Below are positions 7,416-14,862 of a stretch of DNA of 22,200 bases, piece by piece. This DNA comes from CAYUQT01 sp964596165 (GTDB lineage: Bacteria; Planctomycetota; Phycisphaerae; UBA1845; JAFGLZ01), in assembly GCA_964596165.1 (NCBI GenBank), contig CAZQTW010000086.1:1-22200 (forward strand). The letters run 5' to 3'. The first letter of the stretch is position 1. Each line of letters opens with the position of its first letter. The notes beneath the pieces were generated by a model. It was not told the origin of the DNA and did not search any database. It worked only from the letters and a program-made list of their open reading frames with translations. Both the position numbers and the translations under genes were made by a program.

Positions 7416-7550
7416 CCGCGATGTTCGCTGTGTCGCATGGCGTCCCTTCCCCCAATAGAACCGTTTCCCCTCTGCTCCCTACCCTCAGCCTGGGTGGCAA
7501 GGCTGATTTCCCTTGGGAGGACGCCGCAAAAGGAAGAGTGCCAGCTCAAG

Positions 7551-7600
7551 TTGTAATATGCGGACATACGAATATACTGTATATGCGCGTGTGCGAATGC
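7551..7600 (+). promoter_or_regulatory. Paired ArsR-like operators and promoter before lipoprotein 1
   Basis: Site 1 at 7556-7575 is ATATGCG - GACATA - CGAATAT. Site 2 at 7581-7600 is ATATGCG - CGTGTG - CGAATGC. They are 25 bp apart start to start. A possible promoter is TTGTAA (7551-7556), 16 bp, TATACT (7573-7578), which puts site 1 between -35 and -10 and site 2 over the expected start of transcription. Site 2 ends 96 bp before the lipoprotein ATG. The rest of the 357-base gap between 7339 and 7696 holds the arsM-operon promoter at 7364-7415 and otherwise nothing I recognise. Confidence 0.7.
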
Positions 7601-7696
7601 GCAAATGACCGCATTGGCCAGAGTGTGCGGAGTGTCAGGATGCGGCACAGCCGCGATACGGTGGAGTCAAGAGACTCGGCGTAAGAAGTACGGACC

Positions 7697-7939
7697 ATGA
7701 AGCAACTCGCCTTTTTCGTCATCATTGCCATCCTGGTCACCACCGCCCCAGGCTGTCGGTCTGGTCGATTCCAGCCCTGGCGTAACTCGTCGTCGCCAAC
7801 GGCTCGGCCGCCCCTGGTTGGCGGAACGGCCTTGACTCCACCGATTTCTGGCCAGCCGGGCATGGTGACCGCGACTCCCGCCGCGCCCTCCAGCGGGTGC
7901 GGGCCCGGCTGCACCTCTTGCGGAGGCGCGCCACTCTAA
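7697..7939 (+). CDS. Small Cys-tailed lipoprotein (paralogue 1)
   Basis: 80 residues; family not recognised. The N-terminus has a hydrophobic segment (4-16) ending in APGC, so Cys20 is a probable lipidation site, though the lipobox is not canonical. Then CRSGRFQPWR, a Pro/Ser/Thr/Gly-rich linker (30-65) and a C-terminal metal-binding-like tail SSGCGPGCTSCGG with Cys68, Cys72 and Cys75. The protein at 13811-14116 has the same length up to residue 80, the same Cys20 and the same Cys68/72/75, so the two are paralogues. Here the frame stops at 7937 with TAA, where the paralogue has CAA, and the lost tail is still readable downstream. Expression is probably controlled by the paired palindromes at 7556-7600. 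A surface thiol trap for As(III) is a plausible but untested role. Confidence 0.7.
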   Translation: MKQLAFFVIIAILVTTAPGCRSGRFQPWRNSSSPTARPPLVGGTALTPPISGQPGMVTATPAAPSSGCGPGCTSCGGAPL

Positions 7940-8005
7940 TTGCCTTCTAGGCCACAGACGGTTCTCCAAGGTTCTTCTGACACAGGACCGGTTCTTGTCC
8001 AGTAG
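7940..8005 (+). pseudogene. Relict C-terminal tail of lipoprotein 1 behind a nonsense codon
   Basis: In the frame of the upstream lipoprotein, the bases after its TAA encode LPSRPQTVLQG...GPVLVQ and then TAG at 8003-8005. This aligns with the last 20 residues of the paralogue (MFAGPQTALPG...EPALGQ, then TAG). The two genes therefore share a homologous 3' end, and lipoprotein 1 has acquired a Gln-to-stop change. Stop-codon readthrough is the less likely alternative. The remaining bases to 8163 show no gene, RNA or clear terminator that I can support. Confidence 0.6.
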
Positions 8006-8163
8006 AGGCGTTGTGCCGCCATCCGTTGGCCACGCCGTGTTGGCGCTTTGCGTGCCGCACGTGAAGCCAATTGCGCAGTGGGTTGCTCAAGTGACTTGCC
8101 CGCTTGGCCAGTGGTTGCGTAAGCGCCCATTTGGTCAAAAGGGCACTAATGCCTCACGAAGGG

Positions 8164-8211
8164 ATATGCGGCTGGCCGAATACATCTCAGCGTATGCGCC
8201 GAGCCGCGTGC
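8164..8211 (+). promoter_or_regulatory. Paired ArsR-like operators before the acyltransferase operon
   Basis: Site 1 at 8164-8183 is ATATGCG - GCTGGC - CGAATAC, matching the consensus at 13 of 14 arm positions. A second, degenerate copy lies 28 bp on at 8192-8211 (GTATGCG - CCGAGC - CGCGTGC). Site 2 ends 70 bp before the acyltransferase start. The 28-bp spacing equals that before arsD. No good -35 or -10 is visible. Confidence 0.55.
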
Positions 8212-8281
8212 AGAGATGCTGGGCAACAAAAGTCAACGATCGGCCGCCTATAGAGTCAACGATCCACAATGTCGGCACGTC

Positions 8282-9742
8282 ATGGTATTCAGTTCCCACC
8301 TGTTTCTGTTCTACTTTCTTCCCGCCTCGCTGGTGCTGTATTACCTCAGCCCGCGATTGCTCAAGCATTTGACGCTCACGGCGGTCAGCTACGTCTTCTA
8401 CGGTTGGGCAAATCCGCTGTTTGTGGTGCTGATGTTTGTCTCGACACTCATCGACTACCTTTGTGGATTGGCGCTGGTCGGACAATTGCGGCCCTCGACG
8501 TGGCGTGCCCCGATCCCCCTATTGTCACCGGGCCAACCTCGGACAAAGCGTCAGCGCTCGGTACTCGCGATTTCCATGATCTCGAACCTCTCGCTGTTGG
8601 GGTTCTTCAAGTACGCCAATTTCCTCACGGTCAACTACACGGCTCTCGTGGAATCGCTCGGCCTGACCGGCATGGGGCTTGACAACGTATTCAAGGTGAC
8701 GTTGCCGCTTGGCATCAGTTTCTACACGTTCCAGTCGATGAGCTATGCAATCGACGTTTATCGCGGCGAAGCTGTGGCGATCCGCAATCCGATTGACTAT
8801 TGGTGCTACGTGGCGATGTTTCCGCAGCTTGTGGCCGGGCCAATCGTCCGCTTCCGGGACGTGGCCGACCAGCTTCGTGAGCGGACGCATACGATCGAAA
8901 AATTCGCCCGTGGCATCGCCTTCCTGGGCCTGGGCCTTGGCAAGAAGATTCTGCTTGCCAATCCGTGCGGCAAAGTGGCCGACACGGCGTTCGACGCCGG
9001 CTCGATCGGCTTCATCGACTCCTGGGTCGGCGTGGTCGCTTACGCCTTTCAGATATACTTTGACTTTAGCGCCTATAGCGACATGGCGATCGGCCTAGGG
9101 CTGATGATGGGCTTCATGTTCGCCAAGAACTTCGACTCACCCTACCTCAGCCAGTCCATTACGGAATTCTGGCGTCGGTGGCACTTGAGCCTTTCGACTT
9201 GGCTCCGCGACAACCTCTACTATCCGCTCGGCGGAAATCGGAAAGGCCCTGTGCGAACTTACATCAACCTGGCGTTGGTGATGCTCCTCGGCGGCCTTTG
9301 GCATGGGGCCTCGTGGAACTTCGTGATCTGGGGCGCGATCCATGGACTGATGCTGATCGTGGAGCGGCTCGGCGGAAAGCACACGCTCTATGAACGGCTT
9401 CCGGGCTTTGCCAAGATGGCGATCACGTTCGTGATTGTCTGCTTCACGTGGGTCTTCTTCCGCGCTGCCGATCTGCCCGCGGCTACGGAATACTGCCGAA
9501 GCATGTTGGGAATGACGACGCCGCAATCGGGCGCGGGGCTGATCGGTGGTTTGATCTATCAGCCGTACTATGTGTTTTCGATGCTGCTGGCGGCGATCGT
9601 CGTCTGGTTCTGCCCGCAAACCTGGGACTTCACCCGCAAGATTACCTGGAAGAAGGGCCTGTGGATCACGGCGGTTTTCTGGCTGGCGATCGTGGCCATG
9701 ACTACGCAAGAGTTCAATCCGTTCATCTACTTCATTTTCTGA
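8282..9742 (+). CDS. AlgI-type MBOAT O-acyltransferase
   Basis: 486 residues from the ATG at 8282 (MVFSSHLFLFYFLPA), the usual N-terminus and length of AlgI-like proteins; an in-frame ATG at 8216 would add polar residues and overlap the operator region. About ten to twelve membrane helices. MBOAT hallmarks are QIYFDFSAYSDMAIG, EFWRRWHLSLSTWLRDNLYYPLGG with His301, and GGLWHGASWNF with the catalytic His341. AlgI-type proteins move acetyl groups across the inner membrane to a periplasmic SGNH partner that acetylates an exopolysaccharide such as alginate or cellulose (family knowledge). The partner gene follows 24 bp downstream. No glycan synthase is in the window, so the polymer is unknown. The paired operator upstream suggests control together with the arsenic genes. 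Confidence 0.9.
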   Translation: MVFSSHLFLFYFLPASLVLYYLSPRLLKHLTLTAVSYVFYGWANPLFVVLMFVSTLIDYLCGLALVGQLRPSTWRAPIPLLSPGQPRTKRQRSVLAISMISNLSLLGFFKYANFLTVNYTALVESLGLTGMGLDNVFKVTLPLGISFYTFQSMSYAIDVYRGEAVAIRNPIDYWCYVAMFPQLVAGPIVRFRDVADQLRERTHTIEKFARGIAFLGLGLGKKILLANPCGKVADTAFDAGSIGFIDSWVGVVAYAFQIYFDFSAYSDMAIGLGLMMGFMFAKNFDSPYLSQSITEFWRRWHLSLSTWLRDNLYYPLGGNRKGPVRTYINLALVMLLGGLWHGASWNFVIWGAIHGLMLIVERLGGKHTLYERLPGFAKMAITFVIVCFTWVFFRAADLPAATEYCRSMLGMTTPQSGAGLIGGLIYQPYYVFSMLLAAIVVWFCPQTWDFTRKITWKKGLWITAVFWLAIVAMTTQEFNPFIYFIF

Positions 9743-9766
9743 CGGCGGTTTTGCCAACGTAGACCA

Positions 9767-11479
9767 ATGACCGAACGACTCAAGCCCCAGACCCGCGAAG
9801 AGCAAGCCACGCTCGAAATCGGCTACACCGAAATCAGCCTTGGCGTGAAGTGGACGCTCTTCGTGGTCGGGCTGTTCACGCTGTTCGCAGTTCCGTCCGT
9901 GCAGACCTATCACGAGATGCGGCAGCACGCGGAGGGCCGGCGTGAACACCCCTGGCCGCAGTGCTTCGACATCTTCGACGCCTTGCCACGGGCCGCGACG
10001 GCCTACAGCAAGTATAATGGCGACTGGATCGCGAAGACGTTTCGAGGCAACGCGGTGCTCTTGCAGGCCATCGACAAGTACGAGAAGGACCTGAAGGCCG
10101 AGTCGTTCCTGACGCAGTTCGTCTTGCCTCCGACCCAAGAACTTCTGGTCTATGCCGGCAGTGGCAACGAGAAGGGCTATGTCGGCCGCCGGCGGTGGTT
10201 GTTTTATCGGCCGGGCATCGACTATTGCACCGGTCCCGGATTCTTGAATCCGCAGTACATGGCCCGCCGGGCCGATAGCGGCACCGAATGGCAGCCGGCC
10301 CCACAGCCCGACCCGCGATCGGCGATCCTCCAGTTCCACCGGCAGCTTGCCGAGCGGAATATCCGGCTGGTGCTCATGCCGACGCCCGACAAGGCCACGA
10401 TCCACCCCGAAGAGTTCTCCTCGCGCTATAAAGGCCAGCGGATGAGTGTTCACAATCCGTCGTACCAGCAGTTCCTCGATGAGCTTGAGGCCAACGGCGT
10501 GCTGGTTTGTGACGTGACTGCTGCGCTGGCGCAGTATCGTGACCGTACTGGCCGTCCTGTGTATTTGGCTACCGACACGCATTGGCGGCCCGAAGCGATG
10601 GAGTTGGCTGCGGTGGAGTTGGCTCGGACCATCGAGAGGAACATCGTATTGGATCGGACTGTTGCAGATCGCAATGGGCGACAGACTTCCAGGAACGTCA
10701 AGAATCTCGGCGACATCGCAATGATGCTCAAGCTGCGCGAACACCAAGGCGTTTTCGGCGAAGAAGCCGTAACAATCCGACAGGTGACGGACGCAGCGGG
10801 CCACCAGTGGCGGCCTGATCCGACTGCCGAAGTCCTCGTGTTAGGCGATAGCTTTGCCAACATCTACTCGCTGGAGATGATGAACTGGGGTATCGCGGCT
10901 GGATTGGCCGAACAACTGAGCTTTGCGCTCGATCGCCCTGTGGATGCAATCCTGCGGAACGACGATGGGGCGTATGCCACTCGCGAGATGCTCAGCCGCG
11001 AATTGTCTCAAGGCGAAGACCGCCTGGCCGGCAAGAAGGTCGTCGTCTGGCAATTCGCCGCGCGCGAGTTGTCCGTCGGCGACTGGAGACTGCTGGACAT
11101 GGCGATCAAGCCGTCGATCAAGCCGGCCAACGGCCCGCCGCCAATGGGCCGCGAGTTGATCGTCAGCGGAACCATCGCCGCGAAGTCGGCAGCCCCGCGT
11201 GCGGGCCAAATGCCCTATGCCCATCATATCTTCACACTCGACTTGGCCGACTTGCAGGTTCACAGCGGAATGCTCACCGAGCCGAAGATCGCCGTGTATC
11301 TGTTTAGCATGAGGAACCAGCAGAATACGCCGGCTTTCTCTTGGCCGATCGGCAAACGGGTGAGGCTGAGACTCCAGCCGTGGAAACCCGACTTCTTCCG
11401 TCAATTCGGACGGATCAATCGCTCGGACACCAACGACATCGAACTCAAACACCCCTGGTGGGGAGAGGTCATCAAATGA
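9767..11479 (+). CDS. AlgJ/AlgX-like SGNH acetyltransferase, membrane-anchored
   Basis: 570 residues. One N-terminal transmembrane helix (about 28-45, VKWTLFVVGLFTLFAVP) and a large periplasmic part. The SGNH-like catalytic elements of the AlgX/AlgJ domain are visible: LMPTPDKATIHPEEF before the core, ATDTHWRPEAM with Asp270 and His272, and VLGDSFANIYS with nucleophile Ser362. A C-terminal extension of about 130 residues (from about 440) looks beta-rich and may bind glycan; it is longer than in minimal AlgJ proteins. The role is O-acetylation of an exported polysaccharide using acetyl groups from the upstream MBOAT protein. The next gene starts inside its stop codon (ATGA overlap), so translation is coupled. 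Confidence 0.85.
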   Translation: MTERLKPQTREEQATLEIGYTEISLGVKWTLFVVGLFTLFAVPSVQTYHEMRQHAEGRREHPWPQCFDIFDALPRAATAYSKYNGDWIAKTFRGNAVLLQAIDKYEKDLKAESFLTQFVLPPTQELLVYAGSGNEKGYVGRRRWLFYRPGIDYCTGPGFLNPQYMARRADSGTEWQPAPQPDPRSAILQFHRQLAERNIRLVLMPTPDKATIHPEEFSSRYKGQRMSVHNPSYQQFLDELEANGVLVCDVTAALAQYRDRTGRPVYLATDTHWRPEAMELAAVELARTIERNIVLDRTVADRNGRQTSRNVKNLGDIAMMLKLREHQGVFGEEAVTIRQVTDAAGHQWRPDPTAEVLVLGDSFANIYSLEMMNWGIAAGLAEQLSFALDRPVDAILRNDDGAYATREMLSRELSQGEDRLAGKKVVVWQFAARELSVGDWRLLDMAIKPSIKPANGPPPMGRELIVSGTIAAKSAAPRAGQMPYAHHIFTLDLADLQVHSGMLTEPKIAVYLFSMRNQQNTPAFSWPIGKRVRLRLQPWKPDFFRQFGRINRSDTNDIELKHPWWGEVIK

Positions 11480-12411
11480 AGAACTGGACAATGAAAACAT
11501 GGTATGTTGCGGCGCTCATCACCACATTGGCCGCCGGTTGTGGGACTCGGCCACCTTCACAGAGAACCGTTGACCTGGGCGATGGCATGACGCTGGAGAC
11601 GGTGCTGATTCCAGCGGGGTCGTTCGTCATGGGGGACGACAGCACCCTAGACGACGAGAAACCGGCCCATAAGGTGACGATCACCAAACCGTTCTATCTC
11701 GGAAAGCACGAGGTTACAGTCGAACAGTTCCGTCGGTTTATCGAAACGACGGGCTACGCGACAGATGCTGAAAAGGGAACCGGCTTCCAGGGTGCCTTTG
11801 GCTGGAATCGCGACACGAAGGAGTTCAAAATGAACTCGGCGTATTCGTGGCGGAATACGGGATTTACCCAGTCGGATACCCACCCCGTGGTGAACGTGAG
11901 TTGGAATGATGCGATGGAGTTCTGCAAGTGGCTGAGTAGCAAGGATGGTAAATCTTACCGTCTACCAACGGAAGCGGAGTGGGAGTATGCGTGCCGAGCA
12001 GGTGCGACAACACGCTATGCTCACGGTGATGACCCCGAAGGATTGGTGAAGGTGGGGAACATGGCTGATGCGGCGTTCGAGACGCAATTTCCTGAGTTGA
12101 AGGGAGAAATCAAAGCCGATGATGGGTACGCATATACCGCGCCTGTTGGGAGCTTCTTGCCCAACCGATTTGGCTTGTACGACATGCACGGAAATGTCTG
12201 GGAGTGGTGTATGGACTGGTACGATCCAGAATACTACGCGAAGTCGCCGACGAACGATCCAGAGGGAACCGCGACCGGCGAGGAACGAGCGTACCGTGGC
12301 GGCGGCTGGTTCAACTGCACCAGGGGCTGCCGATCCACGAGTCGCAGCGCAAGCCAGCCCGAGAACCGCCACCTGACTCTGGGTTTCCGTGTCGCCGTGA
12401 CAGCGGACTAG
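11476..12411 (+). CDS. SUMF1/formylglycine-generating-enzyme-domain lipoprotein
   Basis: 311 residues. Signal ending in LAAGC, so lipidation at Cys22. The rest is one FGE-sulfatase (SUMF1) domain: LIPAGSFVMGDD, KPFYLGKHEVTVEQF, HPVVNVSWNDAMEFCKWL, YRLPTEAEWEYACRAG, GLYDMHGNVWEWCMDWY and the end YRGGGWFN..CRSTSR..GFRV. Genuine formylglycine-generating enzymes use two cysteines spaced C-x4-C near the end; here the pair is C-x3-C (FNCTRGC), and the second Cys is the structural CRS one, so enzyme activity is doubtful. Such domains often serve as ligand or glycan-binding modules in planctomycetes. The gene starts by an ATGA overlap with the AlgJ-like gene, so it belongs to the acyltransferase operon and may be a lipid-anchored accessory of polysaccharide modification. 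Confidence 0.85.
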   Translation: MKNWTMKTWYVAALITTLAAGCGTRPPSQRTVDLGDGMTLETVLIPAGSFVMGDDSTLDDEKPAHKVTITKPFYLGKHEVTVEQFRRFIETTGYATDAEKGTGFQGAFGWNRDTKEFKMNSAYSWRNTGFTQSDTHPVVNVSWNDAMEFCKWLSSKDGKSYRLPTEAEWEYACRAGATTRYAHGDDPEGLVKVGNMADAAFETQFPELKGEIKADDGYAYTAPVGSFLPNRFGLYDMHGNVWEWCMDWYDPEYYAKSPTNDPEGTATGEERAYRGGGWFNCTRGCRSTSRSASQPENRHLTLGFRVAVTAD

Positions 12412-12426
12412 CGGAGCGTTGAGTAA

Positions 12427-12549
12427 GCATTCGGTGCGCTGCTCGACGATTTCACGAAGATCGTGCTTGTTGCCGTCTCGGACAAGTATGAAGAGCTTCT
12501 CACAGAACGTCAAGGCTTCGTAGCCCATCCGACAGTCTGTTCAGCGTAA
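12427..12549 (+). pseudogene. Possible protein remnant between converging genes
   Basis: A frame without a start codon encodes AFGALLDDFTKIVLVAVSDK, then YEELLTERQGFVAHPTV, before a stop. It has the look of part of a thioredoxin- or DsbD-like fold (hydrophobic strand, DK, ER-GF, HPTV) but is too short to place. It begins just after an in-frame TAA at 12424. It could equally be chance. Confidence 0.2.
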
Positions 12550-12557
12550 CCCGCATG

Positions 12558-13508
12558 TTAGTCCTTGAGTAATGCAAGGATGCTGCTGGAGGGCATGGCG
12601 ATCTTCCAGGTCATCTGTGTACCGCTGGAATCGCCGCCCGCACAGAGCGACAGCGTCTGGCACACAATGCCCACCACTGCGCCGTGCTCGTTGAGGATCG
12701 GGCCTCCGCTGGAACCTTGAGCGTAGTCTGCCGTAATGGCCAGGGCGTTGACGAACTTCTTTCCGCCCAGTTTCAATCGGAACTTCCCAGAGGCTATCCC
12801 GCGCGTGAACGTGTAGAAGGCATTCTTTGTCCCGGCACAATCCAGTGCGGGATGCGACAGACAGTAGATTGTTGCACCGATCGGAACGGTGGCTGCGACA
12901 GGCAGTGGAACCAAGTCCTCGGCTGAGATTTTGAGCACTGCCACATCATTTGTCCGATCGGCTGCCAGGACCGACCTCACGGGAAACACACGTCCGTCGG
13001 CCGTCATCACCCCGATTGCCTCGGAGTCCTCGAATGCCTCGATGACGTGTGCATTCGTCACGATGATCCCGTTTCTTCCGATTACGAATCCGGTTGCGTA
13101 CTTTCCGTGCCAATGCGGCTGTGCCGGACACGGCGAGATCGCGCCAATGACAACCACGCCCTTCCGAGCCCTGGCGTAGACCTCCTGTGAACTCAGTCTC
13201 TTGCCGGGATCAGGTTCAGCAGCTATGGGAACATTCGTGCTGTTCGTCAGTTGCGAGGCAAGTTCCTGCGGAGAAGGCAACGTTTTCTCCTTTGCAGCCT
13301 CCCCGAGTTGCCTGCAAAAATGTTCCGCAATTTCAACCGGGTTGACATATTCCTCGGCGAGGAGTTTGGCTGCTGTTGCATCGGATGTTGGGCGCGGGCT
13401 GTCTGCCTCGCCGTGAGCCTGCTGGAGTGCCAGCCCCACAACGACCCAAGCTCCCATGATTCCCAGCCCCCAAGCCCACGGAGACAGACTTCTACCTTGC
13501 TTGGACAT
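12558..13508 (-). CDS. Exported trypsin-like (HtrA-type) serine protease without PDZ domain
   Basis: 316 residues from the ATG at 13508-13506, which follows GGAGG at a spacing of six; a TTG one codon earlier is rejected. An N-terminal signal or anchor helix (12-30, AWGLGIMGAWVVVGLAL) is followed by a linker (about 35-105) of unknown fold. The protease domain has the full triad: His154 in IVTNAHVIE, Asp188 in RTNDVAVLK, Ser267 in AQGSSGGPIL. Several cysteines (Cys127, Cys216, Cys224, Cys283, Cys289) could form disulfides, fitting an extracytoplasmic place. No PDZ domain follows, so it is shorter than DegP/DegS. It is divergent from lipoprotein 2, and the paired operators at 13675-13719 lie in the shared upstream region, about 170 bp from its start. 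Substrate unknown. Confidence 0.85.
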   Translation of the reverse strand: MSKQGRSLSPWAWGLGIMGAWVVVGLALQQAHGEADSPRPTSDATAAKLLAEEYVNPVEIAEHFCRQLGEAAKEKTLPSPQELASQLTNSTNVPIAAEPDPGKRLSSQEVYARARKGVVVIGAISPCPAQPHWHGKYATGFVIGRNGIIVTNAHVIEAFEDSEAIGVMTADGRVFPVRSVLAADRTNDVAVLKISAEDLVPLPVAATVPIGATIYCLSHPALDCAGTKNAFYTFTRGIASGKFRLKLGGKKFVNALAITADYAQGSSGGPILNEHGAVVGIVCQTLSLCAGGDSSGTQMTWKIAMPSSSILALLKD

Positions 13509-13669
13509 CAAGCACCTCCGAATCAGAATTGGGGTTACGTTTTCCCGCCTTTCCCCGAGGCCTTCCCTGGCGCGGGTATTCGCTGGTTCGCCATTTAGCC
13601 GGAAACAGTAGCGAACTGACCGCTGCCAAGGGGGGTGTCAGCAAGTCTAGGGAAACGAAATGGCTCAAG

Positions 13670-13719
13670 CTGCCATATACACACAGACGAATATCCTGTA
13701 TATCCGCATGTGCGAATAT
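13670..13719 (+). promoter_or_regulatory. Paired ArsR-like operators and promoter before lipoprotein 2
   Basis: Site 1 at 13675-13694 is ATATACA - CACAGA - CGAATAT. Site 2 at 13700-13719 is ATATCCG - CATGTG - CGAATAT, again 25 bp apart. Conservation with the lipoprotein 1 promoter extends upstream (GCTCAAG then TG) and across the gap (CTGTATAT), so the two promoters are homologous. CTGCCA (13670-13675), 16 bp and TATCCT (13692-13697) occupy the -35 and -10 positions. Site 2 ends 91 bp before the GTG start. The 302-base divergent gap 13509-13810 holds nothing else I can support. Confidence 0.7.
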
Positions 13720-13810
13720 GTCAATAGCCGCAGTAGGCGGCGCACGGGCAGGTGCCAGGCCGTCACTGGGACTCGGTGAAATCAAGTCTGCACGAGAAGG
13801 AGACTGGGCT

Positions 13811-14116
13811 GTGAAGACATTTGCCATCTTTGCGATGGTCGCCATCTTGACGACCACCGGCCTCGGTTGTCGATCTGACCGATTCCAACCCTGGCGAGGT
13901 AGCCCGCCTCCAACAACGCAGACACCCATGTTCGGCGGACCGGCCGCAACGGGGCCGATCTATGGCCAGCCGGGCATGGCAACCGTCACTTCACCAGCAC
14001 CATCCAGCGGATGTGGACCCGGCTGCACTTCTTGTGGTCCGAAACCGCTCCAAATGTTTGCTGGGCCGCAAACCGCTCTCCCGGGCCCCGTCATGGAGCC
14101 TGCTCTCGGCCAATAG
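13811..14116 (+). CDS. Small Cys-tailed lipoprotein (paralogue 2)
   Basis: 101 residues, starting at GTG 13811 behind AAGGAG (13797-13802) with eight bases spacing. Signal-like segment (1-19) ending in GLGC, so Cys20 is a likely but non-canonical lipidation site. CRSDRFQPWR follows, then a Pro/Thr/Gly-rich linker and the tail SSGCGPGCTSCGPKP with Cys68, Cys72 and Cys75, at exactly the same positions as in the protein at 7697-7939. It continues for 20 more residues (GPQTALPG..EPALGQ) that the paralogue has lost to a stop codon. Family not recognised. It stands between the protease and arsD, with its own paired operators, and arsD has another pair only about 160 bp after this gene ends. A periplasmic or surface thiol-binding role in arsenic stress is inferred from this setting. 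Confidence 0.75.
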   Translation: MKTFAIFAMVAILTTTGLGCRSDRFQPWRGSPPPTTQTPMFGGPAATGPIYGQPGMATVTSPAPSSGCGPGCTSCGPKPLQMFAGPQTALPGPVMEPALGQ

Positions 14117-14272
14117 AACCTGTTGCGACAGGATTCCTAAGCTGTTCAGTATCATACCCGGTGCCAGGGCATGAAGAGCCGGTCTGGCCAATGGTCTCTT
14201 CAAGGGGGTCTTCTGCCCCTGCCAAGTGGCTCCCAGGTGCCCATCCCGCGAAAACCGCGAAGAAGCCTCAGG

Positions 14273-14325
14273 ACCATATATGCGGATAGCCGAATATATG
14301 TTAGTATATCTGCCTTGCCGCATAT
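14273..14325 (+). promoter_or_regulatory. Paired ArsR-like operators before arsD-arsA
   Basis: Site 1 at 14278-14297 is ATATGCG - GATAGC - CGAATAT; its arms extend to ten bases (CATATATGCG / CGAATATATG, nine of ten matching as inverted repeats), making it the strongest copy in the window. Site 2 at 14306-14325 is ATATCTG - CCTTGC - CGCATAT, 28 bp on. TATATG at 14295-14300 is in the -10 position seen at the lipoprotein promoters. Site 2 ends 90 bp before arsD. The leader between contains GGAGGTC and GACCTCC, which could pair into a 7-bp stem. The rest of the 299-base gap from 14117 shows nothing definite. Confidence 0.75.
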
Positions 14326-14415
14326 ATGGAATGCCCAGCGGCGGAGGTCAAGTTCAAAGAAGTTCGTAAGCGGCGACCTCCCCTGGCAGCAACTCGCGTA
14401 GAAGGAGAACGGTCC

Positions 14416-14841
14416 ATGGCAGTGCTCCGTGTCTTTGATCCGCCGATGTGTTGTTCGAGCGGCCTGTGTGGCCCTCGGGAGAACCCGGAGTTGGCGAGAT
14501 TCGCGGCCGACCTCCATTGGCTCAAGTGCCAAGGGGTCCGCGTGGAACGCTTCAACCTCGCGCAACAGCCGGCCGCTTTCGCCGATGACCTGGTGGTCGA
14601 GCAGATGCTCACCAAGGTCGGCGTGGAATGCCTCCCCCTGATCCTCGTCGATGGCCATGTCGTGAGCCAAGGGGTCTATCCGTCGAAAGAGACTCTGGCA
14701 GCCTTTGTGGGAACTCCTACGAAGAGGCCGGTGGGCAGGAGCTACCCAGCGATTCTCGACCGAGCCAAGGGCCGAGGACACGGTTCCCTTGCCGAGAACC
14801 TCGGAAAAGAGTGTTGCGGAGGAAGCGGTTGCTGCCAGTGA
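14416..14841 (+). CDS. arsD: Arsenic metallochaperone ArsD
   Basis: 141 residues, ATG preceded by GAAGGAGA (14401-14408). ArsD binds As(III) from cytosolic thiols and hands it to ArsA; it can also act as a weak repressor (family knowledge). The three essential cysteines are at exactly the numbers known from the plasmid R773 protein: Cys12, Cys13 and Cys18 in PPMCCSSGLCG. The C-terminal vicinal pairs are also present: Cys133-134 and Cys139-140 in CCGGSGCC. The thioredoxin-like core is full length, including LPLILVDGHVV. It precedes arsA by 21 bp in one operon. The paired palindromes at 14278-14325 probably control both. Confidence 0.95.
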   Translation: MAVLRVFDPPMCCSSGLCGPRENPELARFAADLHWLKCQGVRVERFNLAQQPAAFADDLVVEQMLTKVGVECLPLILVDGHVVSQGVYPSKETLAAFVGTPTKRPVGRSYPAILDRAKGRGHGSLAENLGKECCGGSGCCQ

Positions 14842-14862
14842 ACACAACAAGGAAATGCGTCG

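Noticed and set aside
9137..10804. Long minus-strand open frame opposite the acyltransferase and AlgJ-like genes
   Set aside because: Antisense shadow of two strongly supported genes; composition is His/Arg/Glu-rich without recognisable motifs.
11476..12411. Calling the SUMF1 protein an active sulfatase-modifying enzyme
   Set aside because: The catalytic C-x4-C pair is not kept, and no sulfatase gene is in the window.
14119..14132. Terminator hairpin after lipoprotein 2 (CCTGT - TGCG - ACAGG)
   Set aside because: Stem of only five pairs and no following T run.
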